Assembly: GCF_900113835.1 (NCBI RefSeq)
Contig: NZ_FOQV01000012.1
Location: 62,001 to 126,000 of the forward strand
Source: Allobosea sp. OK403
GTDB lineage: Bacteria > Pseudomonadota > Alphaproteobacteria > Rhizobiales > Beijerinckiaceae
Direction of reading: 5' to 3'
DNA: 64,000 bases
Shown in pieces: positions 44,754-52,513 of the stretch. The notes below the pieces were generated by a model. It did not search any database and was not told where the DNA came from. It saw nothing but the letters and a program-made list of their open reading frames with translations. How positions within the stretch are numbered: position 1 is the stretch's first letter; every line of letters begins with the position of its first letter. The translations under genes and the position numbers were made by a program.

Positions 44754-45197
44754 CTACTGCTTGAATCCGATCAGGACCCCGTCGGCTCCCAATGAGAGCT
44801 GGAGGCCCTTCCTTTGCGTCGCGAGACGCATCAGCACGCCCTTGGCGTTGCGCAGCCAGAGCGTGCCGCGGCCCTGGCCGCCGATCGCCCAGCCCTCGCG
44901 GATCTGGACATAGGCGCCGGCGATGTCCTCGACCTGGTTCAGGCCATAGACGGAGCCGGTCGCCGTGAGGCGCGACGCGCCGATGCCGCCGATGCCGAGC
45001 CCGCCGACGGTGATGTCGTAGCTGCGGTTGTGGAAGCGGAGCGTGCCACCGCCGATCGCCCCGGAGCCGATGAAGGCGACCTGGAGCTGCTTGATGCGAA
45101 CGGTGGCGCTGGGCGGCCCGCTGGGACGGGTTTGTGCGTAGGCACTCCCGCTGGCCAGCAGGAAGCCCAGAACGAGGGCGGCGATCCTTACAATCAT
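44754..45197 (-). CDS. Secreted hypothetical protein (DUF1134-like beta protein)
   Basis: 147 residues with a signal peptide (MIVRIAALVLGFLLASGSAYAQ). The mature part is Gly-rich and beta-prone with repeats of the type GSGAIGGGTLRFHNRSYDIT and VGGLGIGGIGASRLTATGSV, ending LSLGADGVLIGF. This resembles the DUF1134 family of periplasmic lipid/EipA-type proteins, with moderate confidence. It lies 37 bp upstream of the membrane protein-HlyD pair on the same strand and is probably in one operon. Confidence 0.7.
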   Translation of the reverse strand: MIVRIAALVLGFLLASGSAYAQTRPSGPPSATVRIKQLQVAFIGSGAIGGGTLRFHNRSYDITVGGLGIGGIGASRLTATGSVYGLNQVEDIAGAYVQIREGWAIGGQGRGTLWLRNAKGVLMRLATQRKGLQLSLGADGVLIGFKQ

Positions 45198-45327
45198 GAT
45201 GCTCTCCGGATGGTTGTCTCGCGGGCGTCGGACTTGCGGGCGTCGGATTTGCGCGGAGAATCGCCGGTCGGTTCCGAGGGCCGGGCGGGATGGCGCATTT
45301 GAGCGCTGCGATGGGCATCCGATGCGC

Positions 45328-45474
45328 TCAAAAGTGACAGGCGATGCTGGAGAACGCGCCGTGCTGGGTGGCGCGGTATGTGAACCCGTCGTTGCGGTAG
45401 TCGGTGTAGCTCGCCCGATAGCCGAGCGCGGTCGAGATCGACTCGGCCCAGCGATAGCTCACCGACGCGAAGTC
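45328..45474 (-). pseudogene. C-terminal fragment of an outer-membrane barrel protein
   Basis: The minus-strand frame encodes FASVSYRWAESISTALGYRA, SYTDYRNDGFTYRATQHGAF and SSIACHF then TGA at 45328-45330. Alternating aromatic strands and a terminal Phe are diagnostic of a beta-barrel C-terminus. The upstream part of the gene is missing. Confidence 0.65.
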
Positions 45475-45657
45475 TCACAGGGAGGACGATTGCTCCTGGC
45501 GCAGAAGGGCTGCCTTGGCCTCGGCGAGACCGGAGCAAAGCGAACAGAATTCCTCGTTCGTCCTGGCAAGTTCCTCAATGGCGTGTTCCCGATCCGGAAA
45601 ATGGGCGACGGCGACCAGCAGCTTTGGATCGATGATGAAAACCAGACACCTTCTCAA
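45475..45657 (-). CDS. Possible small protein, unknown
   Basis: 60 residues from a TTG start, ending HAIEELARTNEEFCSLCSGLAEAKAALLRQEQ, an amphipathic helical stretch reminiscent of small regulatory proteins in this order. The start is weak and no homologue is recalled, so this may be chance or the end of a larger decayed gene. The rest of the 45198-45776 interval (promoters of both flanking genes) shows no other gene. Confidence 0.3.
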   Translation of the reverse strand: MRRCLVFIIDPKLLVAVAHFPDREHAIEELARTNEEFCSLCSGLAEAKAALLRQEQSSSL

Positions 45658-45776
45658 GGTGAGGCGGTTGCGCCGTCTCTTGATCCGTCAGCATTGCCCT
45701 GTAGCCGGCAACTCGGGAGTAGTTTACGGTAGGTTACATCGGAGCAATGTCGCGACGGATCAGGAGAGGCGATCCT

Positions 45777-47585
45777 ATGCTCGACGGCCGCAGCATTGCC
45801 GATGAAGTGCCCCAGGTGCGACCGCAGCATTCAGCGGACGATGTGCGCGCTGAGCTTGATCGTCTCTTCGCAAGTCCCGAATTCAACGTTCCGAGCCGAG
45901 CCAAGAAGTTCCTGCGCTATATCGTCGAAGAATCGCTGGCGGGACGCGCGGCCCGCATCAAAGCCTATACGGTGGGAACCAAAGTCTTCGAGCGTGATCC
46001 CGGCTTCGATGCTCAGAACGACCCGGTCGTTCGCATCGAGGCCGGACGGTTGCGCCGCGCGCTGGAACGCTACTATCTGATCGCCGGCTTGACCGATTCC
46101 ATCGTGATTTCGATCCCGAAGGGCGGCTATGTGCCATTCTTTGAGGTTCGGGCAGCGCAACAGATCCTGCCCCTCGTGCCAAGCTTGCCGCCCCCCGACA
46201 AGGTCGGTCCTCAGCCTCTGCCACGGCGCATGGCTTGGCTCGGAGCCGGCGTGGCCATCTCCGCCGCTCTGTTCATCGGCATCGCCCTGCCGAGCGGCTC
46301 ACGCAATGTTCCAAGGCTGACGATAGAAGCCCCGGCGGGGCCGACCCTTGCCGTCATGCCGTTCGTCAATCTCGGCGACATCCCGGAGGCGAAGATCTAT
46401 GCGGAAGGGTTGACCGAGGAGATGATGAGCCAGGTCGCGCGCTTCAAGGAACTGTCGGTCCTCGGCCGCGAAACCTCCCGGAACATCCTGCCCGGCGCCG
46501 ATATCACGCAGATCCATCGCGCGCTTGGTGCCAGATATGTGCTGGAGGGAAGCGTTCGCGCCGCGACCTATCAGCTGCGCGTCACGGGCCGGTTGCTCGA
46601 TGCCGGGACAGGGGCGGTGCTGTGGTCGCAGAGCTATGACGGCGACCTGCGCGTGCACGATCTCTTCACGATTCAGAACGATGTGGCGCAGAAGGTCGCC
46701 ACGGCCATCGCGCAACCCTATGGCATCATCTTCCAGGCCGACGGACTACGGACCGGCGCAAATTCGTCGGACAATCTCGAAGCCTATGCCTGCTCCCTCA
46801 AGTTCTATGGCTACCGAACCGCACTCTCCGCCGAGAGCCACAGCGCGGTTCGCGGTTGCCTCGAACAGGCCACCGCCGCCAATCCTGGCTATGCGACCGC
46901 CTGGGCGATGCTGTCGATCCTGTATCTCGACGAGGATCGCTTCGGCTTCAACCCGAGGCCGGGCTCGTCAACAGCCATTCAGCGTTCGACAGACGCGGCT
47001 CGCCGTGCCATCCGGCTCGATCCGGCGAACATCCGGGCGCTTCAGGCTCTCATGATGGCGCTGTTTTTCACCCAGCAACCGGCGGAGGCGCTCGAAATCG
47101 GCGAGCGGGCCGTGGCCTTGAATCCGAACGATACCGAGTTGCTCGCCGAGCTCGGCACGCGCGTGGGGCAAGTCGGGGCCTGGGCCCGCGGCACTGCGCT
47201 GCTGGAGCAGGCACTGGCCCGCAATCCCGCGCAGTCCGACTATTATAACGGGATCCTGGCTCATCACGCCTATATGCAGCGCGACTATCGGCGGGCCGAA
47301 GCGCTGATCCGGCAGGTCAGCCTGAACAGGTTCCCACTCTACCATTTCGTTGCCGCCATCATCTACGCCCAGCTCGAGATGAAGCCGCAGGCGGCGGCGG
47401 CGAAGGGCGAGTTCCTCCGCCTGATCCCGACGTTCTTCGAGAACTGGGAGCACGAGGTGGCCAAGCGCAACTACCGGCCGGAGGATGCCATCCACCTGGC
47501 CGAGGGTGCCCGGAAGGCCGGCTTTCCATTGCCGGCCAGGACAGTGGCAGAGGCTGCTTCCGCGGCGGAGTTCCCGCAGCACTGA
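45777..47585 (+). CDS. TolB-like/TPR protein with N-terminal conserved domain (often annotated adenylate cyclase)
   Basis: 602 residues from the ATG at 45777, preceded by GGAGAGG; an in-frame ATG at 45747 is less likely. The N-terminal helical domain (about 19-123; SRAKKFLRYIVEESLAG, DPVVRIEAGRLRRALERYY) is followed by one membrane helix (152-172). Then comes a TolB-like domain (about 188-310; LAVMPFVNLGDIPEAKIYAE, ARYVLEGSVR, LWSQSYDGDL) and several TPR units (about 370-560; AIRLDPANIRALQALMMALF). No cyclase catalytic domain is present. Probably a scaffold or regulatory membrane protein. Confidence 0.8.
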   Translation: MLDGRSIADEVPQVRPQHSADDVRAELDRLFASPEFNVPSRAKKFLRYIVEESLAGRAARIKAYTVGTKVFERDPGFDAQNDPVVRIEAGRLRRALERYYLIAGLTDSIVISIPKGGYVPFFEVRAAQQILPLVPSLPPPDKVGPQPLPRRMAWLGAGVAISAALFIGIALPSGSRNVPRLTIEAPAGPTLAVMPFVNLGDIPEAKIYAEGLTEEMMSQVARFKELSVLGRETSRNILPGADITQIHRALGARYVLEGSVRAATYQLRVTGRLLDAGTGAVLWSQSYDGDLRVHDLFTIQNDVAQKVATAIAQPYGIIFQADGLRTGANSSDNLEAYACSLKFYGYRTALSAESHSAVRGCLEQATAANPGYATAWAMLSILYLDEDRFGFNPRPGSSTAIQRSTDAARRAIRLDPANIRALQALMMALFFTQQPAEALEIGERAVALNPNDTELLAELGTRVGQVGAWARGTALLEQALARNPAQSDYYNGILAHHAYMQRDYRRAEALIRQVSLNRFPLYHFVAAIIYAQLEMKPQAAAAKGEFLRLIPTFFENWEHEVAKRNYRPEDAIHLAEGARKAGFPLPARTVAEAASAAEFPQH

Positions 47586-47634
47586 GCGCCGCGGCCACCC
47601 CGAGCATACAGGATGCTACAGGCCCCGCCGCCGC

Positions 47635-47655
47635 GCCTCTGCTAAACGCAGAGGC
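47635..47655. terminator. Perfect stem-loop after the TolB/TPR gene
   Basis: GCCTCTGC and GCAGAGGC arms (8 bp, perfect) with a TAAAC loop, 50 bp past the stop. There is no T-run, so termination would be weak or Rho-assisted. The remaining bases to 47822 hold no gene. Confidence 0.5.
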
Positions 47656-47822
47656 AAGGTGATCCTGCGCTTCGAAGCTAACCGAGCAGTTCTCTGACGG
47701 GCCGTGCTCCTACCGGCACAGCCCCCCTTTGCAGACGCCGATGGGCGTGTCACCACTCGCTGTCGGTGTTACGTTGGGTCATCGAGGCCTCTTCCGGCAA
47801 AGCGAAGGCGACGACTGTGCTC

Positions 47823-48971
47823 ATGGCCGCAGCGGCTCACATCAGAATTCGAACCTGGCTCATCGCAGCGCTTGCCGTGGCGGCATTCGGTGCAGGTTGT
47901 GGCACCCGGCCAGAGACCGGTTTTCTCGCCCCGGTAGCCGCGACCGACGCAGAGGGAACGCCTCACATGATCCTGGTCGCGACGACCCGCAAACGGGACG
48001 AACGACCGGGCACCTTCTTCGGCGGCGAGCGCGCAACGCCACTCGATTTCGCGGGGATCGAGGTCTCGGTGCCCCCCGGACACAAGCCGAGCGAAATCGA
48101 ATGGGCCTCCGCGGCGCCGGGCAATGCCCAGAGCAATTTCGTCGTCCGCCGGGCCGGCTTTCTCGACGGGGAGAAGGCTTTCGTCCGGTCGCTCAACGCC
48201 CAGCTCGCGGCGCGTCCGCGCGGCAGCCGCAAGGTGCTGCTATTCATCCACGGCTACAACACGATGTTCGCCGAGGGGCTCTATCGCTTCGCCCAGCTCG
48301 TTCACGACGCCAAATCGTCCGCCGTGCCGGTGCTGTTCACCTGGGCGTCGCGCGGTGAGCTGACGCAGTACGTCTACGACAACAACAGCGCCACGACGGC
48401 GCGCGACGATCTCGAACGGACCATCCGCCTGATCTTCGCGAGCGATGCCGAGCAGGTGAATATCCTGGCCCATTCGATGGGCAACTGGGTTACGGTCGAG
48501 GCGCTGCGGCAGATCAAGATCTCCGGCGGGCTTGCGCAGATCGGCAAGCTCGGCAACCTCGTGCTGGCGGCGCCCGATATCGACGTCGATGTGTTCAAGT
48601 CGCAGATGCGGCGCTTCGGCAAGCCCAAAAAGCCGTTCTTTATTGTTCTGTCTAAGGACGACAAGGCGCTCGGCGCCTCGCGCTTCATCGCCGGCGGCCA
48701 GGAGCGTCTCGGCGCCGGGAGCAACACGGCGGAGCTCGCCGAGCTCGGCGCCGTCGTCATCGATCTCTCTGACGTCAAGGCGACGGACTCGAGCAATCAC
48801 GGCAAGTTCGCCCAGCTTGCGGCCATCGCGCCGCAGCTGGAGCATGCCTTGGCCCAGGGCGTCGACCAGAAGCCGGGCGCCGCCGCAGAGGCGGCGGGAG
48901 AGTCCCTGAGCACGATCGTTTCGCTACCGATCAAGATCCTCGGCCTGCCACTGAAGATCATCGCGCAATAG
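47823..48971 (+). CDS. Lipoprotein alpha/beta hydrolase, DUF900 family
   Basis: 382 residues from the ATG at 47823. The lipoprotein signal TWLIAALAVAAFGAGC has its lipobox cysteine at residue 26. The hydrolase fold is SRKVLLFIHGYNTMFAEGLY, VPVLFTWASRGELTQYVYD, the nucleophile elbow NILAHSMGNWVTVEAL, and a late SSNHGKF histidine. DUF900 proteins are lipase/esterase-like envelope proteins. An earlier in-frame ATG at 47766 would put extra polar residues before the signal and is less likely. Confidence 0.88.
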   Translation: MAAAAHIRIRTWLIAALAVAAFGAGCGTRPETGFLAPVAATDAEGTPHMILVATTRKRDERPGTFFGGERATPLDFAGIEVSVPPGHKPSEIEWASAAPGNAQSNFVVRRAGFLDGEKAFVRSLNAQLAARPRGSRKVLLFIHGYNTMFAEGLYRFAQLVHDAKSSAVPVLFTWASRGELTQYVYDNNSATTARDDLERTIRLIFASDAEQVNILAHSMGNWVTVEALRQIKISGGLAQIGKLGNLVLAAPDIDVDVFKSQMRRFGKPKKPFFIVLSKDDKALGASRFIAGGQERLGAGSNTAELAELGAVVIDLSDVKATDSSNHGKFAQLAAIAPQLEHALAQGVDQKPGAAAEAAGESLSTIVSLPIKILGLPLKIIAQ

Positions 48972-49183
48972 TCGCGCGAGCCGAAGCCGAACCAGAGCAG
49001 CCGGTGCCTGTTCGAGACACCACTCAAACCAGTGGAGGAGACAATCACGGCGACGAAGTGCGCGATCTTTACAGCCTCACCCATACTGGGCGGTTTCATG
49101 GCGATGGTGCAAATCCAACCCGCGGAAGCTTCGTCTACTGCAAGACGGTCGGCATCCCGAAACGCTGGGTCGCGCGAGCCGGT

Positions 49184-49525
49184 TCAGCGGCGCGTCAGCA
49201 GCCAGGGATAGCGGCGCAGATATCTGTCGCAGACCTGTTGTTCCAGGCCCTTGGCGTAAGCCGCGGAGAACTCCTTGGCGAAGTCCGCGCCGCCCATCAC
49301 TATCGCCCGTGACGAGATATCCCCGCCCTTGCTGTCGGGAGGGGCTTGCGTCTGCGACCCCGTCTCGACGAGCGCGAGGCCACGGCAGCGCGCCGCCGCC
49401 TCGCGGGCCGCGCCGATCTGGTAGAGAGCCCGGGGCGAGCCCGCCTCCGGCGGCGCCTGGGCGGACACCGGCAAGGCGGCGACCAAAGCCAGCATCAGCA
49501 GCGCCGCCGCGAATTGTCCTTGCAA
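49184..49525 (-). CDS. Small secreted protein of unknown function
   Basis: 113 residues with a clear signal peptide (MQGQFAAALLMLALVAALPVSAQ). The mature part has two cysteines (AAARCRGLALV, EQQVCDRYLRRYPWLL), possibly disulphide-linked. Family not recognised. It follows the SDR gene on the same strand by 9 bp and may be co-transcribed. Confidence 0.65.
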   Translation of the reverse strand: MQGQFAAALLMLALVAALPVSAQAPPEAGSPRALYQIGAAREAAARCRGLALVETGSQTQAPPDSKGGDISSRAIVMGGADFAKEFSAAYAKGLEQQVCDRYLRRYPWLLTRR

Positions 49526-49534
49526 CGACGCCTC

Positions 49535-50425
49535 CTATAACCGTGAGCTGAAGGTGATTGAAATTGCCATGATTGCAAGGCCCGCCTCCGATGTCGTTGA
49601 TGCCGACATCAGACCCGGCAACCCGTTCTGCTTTCGCAGGCTCTTGTCGAACGCGAATTCGGGGACGAAACGGCGCAGAAAACTGACCTGGCGCGCCATT
49701 TTCCCTGCCGCGTAGCGCCGCTTCGGAGCGGTGGCGGTCGCAGCTTCGAGAATCGTCTTTGCTACGATTTCCGGCGCATCACCTGCGTCGATCGCTGTCC
49801 GCATGATCGTGTTCATGCCGTCCCGCGCGGCGTCATAGATGTCCAGCAACCGGTCCGGCCTTACGAGGTTCTCTTCAAATGACGTGCGGGTATAGGCCGG
49901 CTCGACCAGCACAACTCGGATCCCCAACGTGCGTAGTTCATGATCGAGCGACTCCGAATAGCCTTCCACGGCGTGCTTGGTCGCCGCGTAGAGCGCGGAG
50001 TAAGGCGCCGGGATCAGTCCGAGCAGCGAGCTCAGATTGACGATCCTGCCTTGCTTCTGACGGCGCATCACTGGCAGCACCGCGTTGGTCACGCGCAAAA
50101 CGCCGAAGACGTTTACATCGAATAGCGCCTGGGCCTGCGCGGTCGAGGATTCCTCCGCGCCGCCGAGCAGCCCGATGCCGGCATTGTTGACGAGCAGGTC
50201 GATGCGGCCGGCCTTGGCCATCACCTCGTTGACCAGCTTCGCCACGGACTCATCATCGGTCACGTCACAGGCCAGCATGGTCACGCCGTCGATGCTTTCG
50301 GCGGCCGTGCGACGGCTGGTTCCGAACACGCGATAACCCGCACCCCGCAAGGCTTTGGCCGTCGCGCGCCCGATACCGGAGGATGCGCCTGTCACGACGG
50401 CGACGCCAGGACTGATCATGTTCAT
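49535..50425 (-). CDS. Short-chain dehydrogenase/reductase
   Basis: 296 residues from the ATG at 50425 (MNMISPGVAVVTGASSGIGR). Cofactor loop T-G-A-S-S-G-I-G, N-N-A-G (LLVNNAGIGLLG), catalytic S in IVNLSSLLG and Y-x-x-x-K (YAATKHAVEGY). The last 25 or so residues after DKSLRKQNGLPG look like a readthrough tail beyond the usual family end. It is upstream on the same strand as the small secreted protein and downstream of the TetR gene that controls the RND pump. SDR-TetR neighbours are common. Confidence 0.93.
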   Translation of the reverse strand: MNMISPGVAVVTGASSGIGRATAKALRGAGYRVFGTSRRTAAESIDGVTMLACDVTDDESVAKLVNEVMAKAGRIDLLVNNAGIGLLGGAEESSTAQAQALFDVNVFGVLRVTNAVLPVMRRQKQGRIVNLSSLLGLIPAPYSALYAATKHAVEGYSESLDHELRTLGIRVVLVEPAYTRTSFEENLVRPDRLLDIYDAARDGMNTIMRTAIDAGDAPEIVAKTILEAATATAPKRRYAAGKMARQVSFLRRFVPEFAFDKSLRKQNGLPGLMSASTTSEAGLAIMAISITFSSRL

Positions 50426-50550
50426 GGAGATCATCTCTTTTCTATGTGTGTTGGATTGGTGAGGCGGAGACCCGAAAGGCCGGGGCGCAAGATCGGCGCG
50501 AGAGGCCTCAATCATGAGCGCCTTTGGCGCGCCGGGCGGTCAGCGCGTCG

Positions 50551-50619
50551 AGAGCGGTTTCCGATCCAGTTGGATCGTTCAACAGCTCTAGCTCTTTGGT
50601 TTAACGCGTTTTCTTCACG
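50551..50619. repeat. Partial intergenic hairpin repeat
   Basis: AGAGCGGTT and AACAGCTCT arms enclose GATCCAGTTGGATC (50551-50590). Then come the words TTTAACGCG and TTTTCTTCACG, which are the reverse complement of the GTGAAGAAA...CGCG portion of the repeats at 3686 and 34835. It lies in the 280-bp gap between the SDR and TetR genes, which otherwise holds no gene. Confidence 0.6.
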
Positions 50620-50706
50620 GCCGTTGGCCGCAGAGCGCGCTCGTAGGAGCATCCCGTACGGGCTCGGTGCCCGCTGCACTTGCGATGGGGCCTCGGCGGA
50701 CAATCG

Positions 50707-51312
50707 TCATTGGCGCCGGCTCGGCTGCACATCGTGCGCAGACGACTGCGCCGCGACGCTAGCGGCCGCCGCCTGCAGGAACCGTTTCGACAGACGCTCG
50801 TCGTTGACAGAGCGCGCGAGCAGAACTGCGCCGACCATCGTCGAGAGAATGGCCATGGCCTTGCCATCGGGCACATCACCATCGGCCTTGCCGACCCAGC
50901 CGCTCAGCATCTCAAGATGGTCTGCGATCCCGGCTTCGAACGCCGCCTTCACGTTCGGACCTTGCCTGGCGGCATCCGAGCCCAGCGCGACGATGGGACA
51001 ACCATCCGTTTTCTCGGCGCAGTGACCCATGCTGAGATAGAAATCGACCACCGCCGCCAGCGGGGCCTCAGGATTGGACCGGGCGGCAGCCGACCACCGG
51101 CCCGTGGCGCTCTCCAGCGCGCGCTTGGACGCTTGCGCCGCCAGATCGTCCTTGGATTCGAACTGTTTGTAGAAGGCGCCCTGCGTCAGCCCGGCGCCGG
51201 CCATCAGATCCTTCAGCCCAATGCCGTCGAACCCATGCTCCCGGAAGAGACGGCTGGCCACGTCGATGACCGTTTCCCGGTTTTCCTCGGCCTGCTGGCG
51301 CGTGACACGCAT
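50707..51312 (-). CDS. TetR family repressor of the RND efflux operon
   Basis: 201 residues. Helix-turn-helix at about 15-60 (ASRLFREHGFDGIGLKDLMA, LTQGAFYKQFESKDDLAA). A conserved GHCAEKTDGCPIVALG region typical of the TetR group next to SDR and efflux genes. It is divergent from the RND adaptor gene across an operator with 18-bp arms. Confidence 0.94.
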   Translation of the reverse strand: MRVTRQQAEENRETVIDVASRLFREHGFDGIGLKDLMAGAGLTQGAFYKQFESKDDLAAQASKRALESATGRWSAAARSNPEAPLAAVVDFYLSMGHCAEKTDGCPIVALGSDAARQGPNVKAAFEAGIADHLEMLSGWVGKADGDVPDGKAMAILSTMVGAVLLARSVNDERLSKRFLQAAAASVAAQSSAHDVQPSRRQ

Positions 51313-51325
51313 CGGGACCCTCCAT

Positions 51326-51380
51326 AATTAGATTGCGTTCGACATCTATATTCGGTATAGCGGTCGAATGCAATCTAATT
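51326..51380. promoter_or_regulatory. Long inverted-repeat operator between TetR and RND genes
   Basis: AATTAGATTGCGTTCGAC (51326-51343) and GTCGAATGCAATCTAATT (51363-51380) are reverse complements with one mismatch, 19 bp apart. The right arm overlaps a possible early ATG of the adaptor gene at 51368, which argues for the later start at 51392. Such arms fit two TetR dimers or two divergent promoters. Confidence 0.8.
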
Positions 51381-51391
51381 GGTTCGGGACG

Positions 51392-52513
51392 ATGAGCAAG
51401 AAAAAGAAGTCAGTGATCGCCGCTGGGGGCGTCGTGCTCGCCGTGGCGGCAGTGGCGGGATTCGTCACCTTGTCGGCGCGCCCCCAGAGCGCGTCTGCGG
51501 TCGGCGATCCCAGGCAGAATGCTCCGATCGTCAGGCTGGTGACGCCAACGCCGGTCGTGGACGCCGAACGGCGTTTCACGGGGGCTGTCGCGGCCCGGGT
51601 GCAGAGCAATCTGGGCTTCCGCGTTCCGGGCAAGATCGTCGAACGCCTGGTCAATGTCGGCCATGCCGTGGCGGCCGGCCAGCCGTTGATGCGGATCGAC
51701 GAGACTGACCTGCAGCTCGCCCTCGCAGCCAAACGCAACGCCGTCGCTGCGGCTCGCGCTGTCCTGGTTCAGGCCCGTGCCGACGAGAAGCGTTATGCCG
51801 TTCTGGTCAAGGACGGTTTCGCGGCCAGCCCACAGCGCTATGAACAGGCAAAGGCTGCCCTCGACACCGCCGCCGCCCAGCTTGCAGCGGCCGAGGCCGA
51901 CGAGAAAGTGGCTGAGAACGGATCGAGCTATTCGGTCCTCGTTGCCGACGCCGATGGAATCGTCGTCGAGACCCTTGGCGAGCCGGGCCAGGTCGTAACC
52001 GCCGGGCAGACCGTCATCCGGCTTGCCCAGGCCGGCCCGCGCGAGGCGGTCGTCGCGCTTCCCGAGACGATCAGGCCGGCCATCGGTTCTTCGGCCGTGG
52101 CCAATCTCTATGGCGCGGAGGCCCGCCGCTACTCGGCGACCCTCCGGCAGCTCTCGGATTCCGCGGATCCGCAGACCCGCACCTATGAAGCGCGCTATGT
52201 GCTCGACGGCGAGGCCGCCTCAGCGCCGCTCGGCGCAACCGTGACGATCCGGCTGGCCCATCAGACGAGTCAGCCCGAGATGGAAGTGCCGCTCGGTGCG
52301 GTGCTGGACGATGGCCAGAAGACCGGTGTCTGGCTGCTGGACGCTGCCACCTCGACCGTGAAATTCCGCCCGATCACCCTTGTCCGGGTGACCAGCGAGA
52401 CTGCGATCATATCTGGACTGAGCGCGAGCGAGCCGGTGGTGTCCCTCGGAGCTCACCTGCTGCAGGACGGCGCCCGCGTCAGGACCCTGTCCCAAAACGG
52501 GGGCACCAAATGA
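51392..52513 (+). CDS. RND efflux periplasmic adaptor
   Basis: 373 residues from the ATG at 51392 (MSKKKKSVIAAGGVVLAVAA), an N-terminal anchor or signal. Lipoyl halves: ARVQSNLGFRVPGKIVERLV and then VLVADADGIVVETLGEPGQV, with a short alpha-hairpin between (about 105-170), beta barrel afterwards. An AcrA/MdtA-type protein that links the RND pump to an outer-membrane channel, absent here. It overlaps the pump gene by 4 bp. Confidence 0.94.
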   Translation: MSKKKKSVIAAGGVVLAVAAVAGFVTLSARPQSASAVGDPRQNAPIVRLVTPTPVVDAERRFTGAVAARVQSNLGFRVPGKIVERLVNVGHAVAAGQPLMRIDETDLQLALAAKRNAVAAARAVLVQARADEKRYAVLVKDGFAASPQRYEQAKAALDTAAAQLAAAEADEKVAENGSSYSVLVADADGIVVETLGEPGQVVTAGQTVIRLAQAGPREAVVALPETIRPAIGSSAVANLYGAEARRYSATLRQLSDSADPQTRTYEARYVLDGEAASAPLGATVTIRLAHQTSQPEMEVPLGAVLDDGQKTGVWLLDAATSTVKFRPITLVRVTSETAIISGLSASEPVVSLGAHLLQDGARVRTLSQNGGTK

